A stretch of 15,909 nt of DNA from contig CAZJWK010000062.1 in assembly GCA_964549595.1 (NCBI GenBank), positions 1 through 15,909 on the forward strand, given 5' to 3'. The translations under genes were made by a program, and so were the position numbers. Under the pieces are notes generated by a model. The model was not told the DNA's origin. It saw nothing but the letters and a program-made list of their open reading frames with translations, and made no database searches. The first letter of the stretch is position 1; each line of letters opens with the position of its first letter. The DNA comes from CAZQQN01 sp964549595. Its GTDB lineage: Bacteria; Bacteroidota; Bacteroidia; CAILMK01; CAYYUA01. Shown here in pieces: positions 15,839 through 15,909 of this stretch.

Positions 15839-15907
15839 TTATAATAGCCTGGGTTTATTTCCAAAAAAGTCGACCTTTAATTGGGTTTCAGAATAATCCC
15901 ATGGCCG
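15839..15907 (-). CDS. Possible C-terminal end of a minus-strand gene, cut by the window edge
   Basis: The minus-strand frame from 15907 down to a TAA at 15839 is open for 22 codons and reads R-P-W-D-Y-S-E-T-Q-L-K-V-D-F-F-G, with no odd codon use. A competing minus frame ends sooner, at 15877 (G-H-G-I-I-L-K-P-N). Too little sequence is present to tell which, if either, is coding, and I cannot name a product. Confidence 0.2.
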   Translation of the reverse strand, partial: RPWDYSETQLKVDFFGNKPRLL

Positions 15908-15909
15908 TT

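Noticed and set aside
1..15909. CRISPR arrays, insertion sequences, integrases or tRNA genes
   Set aside because: No regular repeat-spacer pattern, transposase-like motif or cloverleaf sequence was seen; the genes look like ordinary chromosomal genes.

Overview
The window reads as ordinary chromosome from a member of the Bacteroidota, probably a Cytophagales-type organism. The reasons are a low-to-moderate GC content, starts without Shine-Dalgarno sequences, several exact TAnnTTTG-type -7 promoter elements, and families typical of this phylum (a DUF2723 membrane protein, a compact acyl-CoA-type desaturase, a BI-1/YccA protein). No rRNA, tRNA, CRISPR array, insertion sequence or phage gene is visible. 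The lineage is inferred from these features and not from a marker gene.

Layout. A small exported protein of unknown function (191-787, +) faces two minus-strand genes. One is a large UPF0182 membrane protein (1492-4371). The other, 41 bp downstream, is a zincin-fold-like protein whose HExxH motif reads HALAH (824-1450). On the other side of a divergent promoter region lies a plus-strand pair: a Bax inhibitor-1/YccA membrane protein (4485-5240) and a secreted beta-solenoid fused to a membrane domain (5276-6478). After a convergent gap with two AT-rich hairpins come phosphoglycerate kinase (6559-7755, -) and, upstream of it, a single-domain asparaginase-like protein (7827-8315, -).

The right half is on the plus strand. 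It holds a 704-residue acyl-activating enzyme resembling plant AAE17/AAE18 (8663-10777), an N-formylglutamate-amidohydrolase-like protein (10845-11519) followed by a probable terminator, a membrane fatty acid desaturase (11668-12396), a 339-bp gene-free spacer with repeats and a good promoter, and a DUF2723 multi-span protein (12754-15807), the family placed among putative protein O-glycosyltransferases. The last 100 bases may hold the end of another minus-strand gene.

How the genes may work together. Pgk is central glycolysis. The synthetase and desaturase both act on acyl groups, but their functional link is inference. The UPF0182/HALAH pair and the BI-1/beta-solenoid pair each look like two-gene envelope units of unknown role. 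No clear new defence or mobile system is present. The best leads are the HALAH pseudo-protease, the beta-solenoid-membrane fusion, the one-domain asparaginase, and the AAE17/18-like enzyme with an extra segment next to an amidohydrolase-like gene.
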